A stretch of 64,000 nucleotides of DNA. Source: Apostichopus japonicus (lineage: Eukaryota > Echinodermata > Holothuroidea > Aspidochirotida > Stichopodidae). A program made the translations under genes and the position numbers. Of the stretch, positions 60,350-64,000 are shown piece after piece (within the stretch, counting starts at the first letter, position 1; every line of letters starts with the position of its first letter). The DNA is taken from NCBI RefSeq assembly GCF_037975245.1, contig NC_092568.1:34876501-34940500 (forward strand), in the 5' to 3' direction. The notes under the pieces are model-generated. The model did not search any database. It was given only the letters and a program-made list of their open reading frames with translations, and had not been told where the DNA came from.

Positions 60350-62177
60350 GGGCAGGTCCAAGCTATTTGCACTGTGACGTACGGGACATTTCAGAGACTT
60401 AAATGTGTCTAAAAGTTATAAAAAATCTATTTTCCAGAAACTTTTTCAGGTTTTCATATTTGATATTGCTGCTACTTTATTACAAACTCATGAAGATTTC
60501 CTACACTTGCTTTAATTAGGTCCCATCTTAATTAATGTACAGTGTGACATACGGGACCAGAGAATTTTGTGTTTTTTTAACTAAAGAGCAAAGCTGAAAA
60601 CCCCTCTGAAATTAGGAGGGCAGTGATCAAGCCATTATCACTAGTGAATAGCCTAACCTTCCAAGGGCTAAGCTGTAACATATTAGAAAAAAAAATGAAG
60701 CCATACCAGTACAGTGATTACACAAATTAAAATTGTCCTGTGATGTACGGGACATGTGACGTACGGGACGATTTGTCCATATACAAATTGACTATGAAAA
60801 CTCATATTTTCATTCCTGAATATACCATAACAAGCTGAATTCTACATAAAAACATTAATTTGGATATGCCAGAACAATGTCATTGGTAATTTAATGCCAT
60901 ATTTCCTTCTTTCTTGGATACGGAAAAAAGCAGTGACTGTACTTGTGAGATCATTCCACTACATAAAACATGGAATGCGTAAAGTATTAATCTACTCTAC
61001 ACATACATCAAATACTCATAACATCAATTCTAGCTTTGTTAGACCACAAATGATTCAAGATGCAAAGTTTTGGTGCAAAACTGTTTTGGTATATACTGTA
61101 CAACACTGTATCATACTCCCCACTATTGTCCCTGAAGTTGAAATATGATCCATCCCATTCAAAACATACCAAAATGTCCACAGTAACGTCCGTGTAATAT
61201 CCATCTATGAAACTAGTACAACAAAGAAAACTCTATGGACCTAATACTGGTTATTGAACAAACTCATGATTGTCCTCTGCAAAAATTGGGCGAGCCAAAC
61301 TCTACACTTGTAATCAAAAATCTCAATGTCTACTACAGTATCTAAGTTCAGGACACAAGAACATTGTTGCACAGTCATGATAGTCACACTTCACAATAGG
61401 CCTACAAAATGTTGAAATGCAAACTCCACATTCTTGAAGTCATCCTTATTCAATGTCAATGTTGAAAAGCATTGTAGATGATTCTGTATCCCATGCAGGG
61501 ATTATAAGTTGCAACTACCAGCTTTCAACAAAATAAATTTGTAAGCATTGGAAGGTTTCCAGTAGAGGTCTCCATTGGAGCCCATGCATGTTTATTAAAC
61601 TTGTATAAATACAGGGTTTCCACCACACTATGTCCCGTATGTCACATTTTGTCCCGTACGTCACAGTTTTAAATTTGATAATTAGATTTGCAGTGAATAT
61701 TATTTCAATTTTTTGGGGATGGATTTTGTTGAGCAATGTTCTTAATTAGAACTTTATAGAATATCACCAAAAAAAAAATTGTTCCTCCATATCAATACTT
61801 GAAAAAAAGTGCTGAAAATTGTGACGTACGGGACATCAGTATTTGGACACTAGCTAATTAGCATATTTAATTGATGAACCCCCAAACATAATATGTCAAA
61901 ATTATTGGAAGGAAGGGTGTATCATGTCCCACATAACTTATATTCAATTAGTTCATATTGCTGGCAGGGAAATAGGATTCCAAATGTCCCGTACGTCACA
62001 CTGCAATTTGAATTTATGCAAATTAGCCAGCTGTAATTGTTCGAATAGGCAAAAAAAAATTTAAAAATTATGAAAATCTGAAACTTCAATAATTCAGCTT
62101 TAACATGACACCACAATTAGGGTGCTCAGTAAAGTTTGAAATTTGGCTTCTTGGGATACAATAGCTTGGACCTGCCC
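60350..62177. mobile_element. Non-autonomous inverted-repeat element with eight internal TGTGACGTACGGGACA motifs
   Basis: Perfect 18-bp ends (GGGCAGGTCCAAGCTATT at 60350-60367 and its complement at 62160-62177) are flanked by a 4-bp duplication TGTT (60346-60349 and 62178-62181). Inside, TGTGACGTACGGGACA or close variants occur forward at 60373, 60543, 60739, 60755 and 61820, and reversed at 61631, 61650 and 61985. Arrays of subterminal motifs near the ends usually serve as transposase binding sites. No ORF of transposase size is present. A 4-bp duplication is compatible with several superfamilies (for example Sola or Chapaev types); I do not assign one. Confidence 0.82.
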
Positions 62178-62748
62178 TGTTCTATGCAATTTTCATATAA
62201 TAATCATTGTTTTTATTTAGATATCTACAGTAGTTAAACATTTAAAAAAAAATTTTTAACAAGTCCGTAGATTCTACAAACTTCACTCAAAATTTGCAAG
62301 CCCCGCCCAACAGAACATGCGCCAATCAAATATCTCTGTTTTGTTTCCGACTGTTAGGCAAAGGTCTTACGAGTGGACGGTACGAGTATATAGGTTACAT
62401 TTGTGTAGTGAACATGCTGATATGGGCGGTCGCAGTGATTTTACAGTAAATCTTTTTCACCTTAAGGGCAACAGAAAATGAATTTCTTTCTTCCGATTGC
62501 GACAGCTTTTCTCCATTAAACCCACCTGGTCAGAGTGCATTTAGAATAAGAAACATTGAATCTGCTTCGGAAGTTTTTTATCCGAAACTCATCAGCAAAC
62601 ACGTATTGAGCCTTTAACCAATTTATCATGTGTATATGTTCTTAATGTCTTCTGGCAGAAGTATGCAAGACTCAGTGCCTTTCTTTCTACTGACAAAAAC
62701 ACCAAATATGTCGGCAATTTGCCAGAAATAGCCCATATTCCAAGGCCT

Positions 62749-62811
62749 GGGGCCTGTTTCACTAAACTTGACTTACGCACACAGGACTTAGTGCTTTGTG
62801 AAACAGGCCCC
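62749..62811. repeat. 63-bp palindromic mini-element
   Basis: GGGGCCTGTTTCAC and GTGAAACAGGCCCC are perfect 14-bp inverted repeats separated by 35 bases. The GGGGCCTGTTTCA end is a motif I recall from widespread short palindromic repeats of animals. It would form a strong hairpin in either strand or transcript. Confidence 0.7.
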
Positions 62812-64000
62812 GGGTCATGCTGAGTTCTTGTGACAATGCCATATACGCAATTTTACAAACATCAAATACAGAGAGCCACCCTTTTATGGGTAAAACTCAT
62901 AAAAATGCATTACATATGTGGAAAGATCCTAGAAACTGTATAGATGAAACCAAGTTAAGGCCTCTCTTAATTAATGCAGAATATTTCTGGAAATTTTTTC
63001 CCCATAAACCACCATTACTTTATTGAAGAGGCATTTAACAGGTGTCCAAAATTGAGGAAACTTTGATATTTCCATAATGAGGATAAATTCTGAAAATATA
63101 AATATTCAATGTAATAAAAACTATATAAAATATATACATGTGGCTTGCTTTAATTTTGTGAGTTGTATTTCTTGCAAGCAAGGGTGAGTAGAAAGTGCCA
63201 AAATAAATATCAAAAACAACTTGAAAATCAATAATTCTCCTGATTATTTGACATCTACAGTATAATTCAGGGTGCAAACGTAGGCCATCTGCAAAAGGCT
63301 AAACAGTGTTAGAGCGATTCATCAACCTGTCATTTATATAGGTGAAGAGTGCCACCAATTTTTCTGACAATGTTCCATCAGTAGCATGTATGTGTGAAGA
63401 CTTTTGCTCATCATTCTAAGGTTCTTGGCACCTCCTTTTTTACTTAAAAGTATAAGAACTCTAAAGATATATTTCATACACATTAATATCCAGAACTCTG
63501 ACAGGTCTACTGTTTCATATTACAAAGCACTTACTGTATGTATACATTTATTAAGCAGCAAGCCATACTTTATCCAAACTGGATTATCCAGACTTATCCA
63601 GAAATGCTTAATCCCTGATGTATCTGGACAGCAGCTAATCCAATTATGTTTATATTAATGTTTATCTTATTAAGGCATGCATGCATCTACAGCTCCGACC
63701 CCCCCCCACCCCCTTCTCCCATCTGTAGATTTTTTTTGCCGAGGTTAATTAAAACTGCCCCTTTCAGCTGGAAATTATTTCTGATGTGTTTTACACATAT
63801 CCCTCAAATTCGATGAATCACCAGGTATCTAGAACAAAGGGTATGATATTGATTTGTTAGAAATATGCCAGCGTATATACCAAGCCAAATGGTCATCTTG
63901 CTATACAAATGAAAAAGTGAACAGTGAACAGTGAGAGAACAACCAAAACAAATCTTTCTTACAAATGTGACTCTTTTTAGGGATTTTTTTTTTCTTGATA

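Larger units (their letters stand above)
59648..64000. other. CCDC61 intron or upstream region
   Basis: No CCDC61-like exon was recognised on the minus strand. The stretch holds the 1.83-kb inverted-repeat element (60350-62177), a 63-bp palindromic element (62749-62811) and a C run at 63700-63713. Confidence 0.5.

Overview
The window is metazoan nuclear DNA: AT-rich, with spliced genes, long introns and many transposon remnants. The protein families (tandem death-domain genes, OPA3, TMEM229, CCDC61), the recurrent TAGGCCTA palindrome and the mobile-element content suggest a marine deuterostome, probably an echinoderm. That placement is inference. No prokaryotic features, CRISPR arrays or rRNA genes were seen.

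Layout. 1-12 kb holds two tandem small genes on the + strand, at 2537-3312 and 10925-11584. Each encodes little more than one death domain, and they share the same exon structure, the same intron position and a conserved sequence before the ATG. hAT-type miniature elements with 8-bp target duplications lie around them. 12-19 kb is gene-free, with more hAT-type copies and low-complexity tracts. 19.36-23.95 kb is one terminal-inverted-repeat element. It carries a decayed minus-strand gene with a Cys-rich N-terminal region and a CXC-like C-terminus. 26.65-27.16 kb is a TMEM229B-like membrane-protein gene on the + strand.

31.93-42.12 kb is OPA3 on the + strand, with coding exons at 31933-32161 and 41787-42121. 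Its intron holds a complete Ty3/gypsy LTR retrotransposon (34729-41696) whose two 843-bp LTRs look identical, so the insertion is young. The gag CHCC motif and a tRNA-Trp primer site point to the CsRn1 clade. The element carries an intact extra ORF between the 5' LTR and gag, with a full set of SGNH/GDSL hydrolase blocks. This is the most unusual item in the window. A GTTAAAC slippery site with a predicted hairpin probably joins gag to pol.

46.0-59.65 kb is the 3' part of CCDC61 on the minus strand. Nine exons keep phase throughout, including a GC-AG intron and a probable 19-nt microexon; the 5' exons must lie beyond base 64000. Its introns hold three minisatellites (25, about 55 and 47 bp units), a local duplication, a tRNA-like SINE head and a 1.83-kb inverted-repeat element with eight copies of a TGTGACGTACGGGACA motif. 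OPA3 and CCDC61 converge on each other. The host genes do not form an obvious pathway: OPA3 is mitochondrial, CCDC61 is centriolar/basal-body, TMEM229B is a membrane protein, and the death-domain proteins are probably signalling adaptors or regulators.
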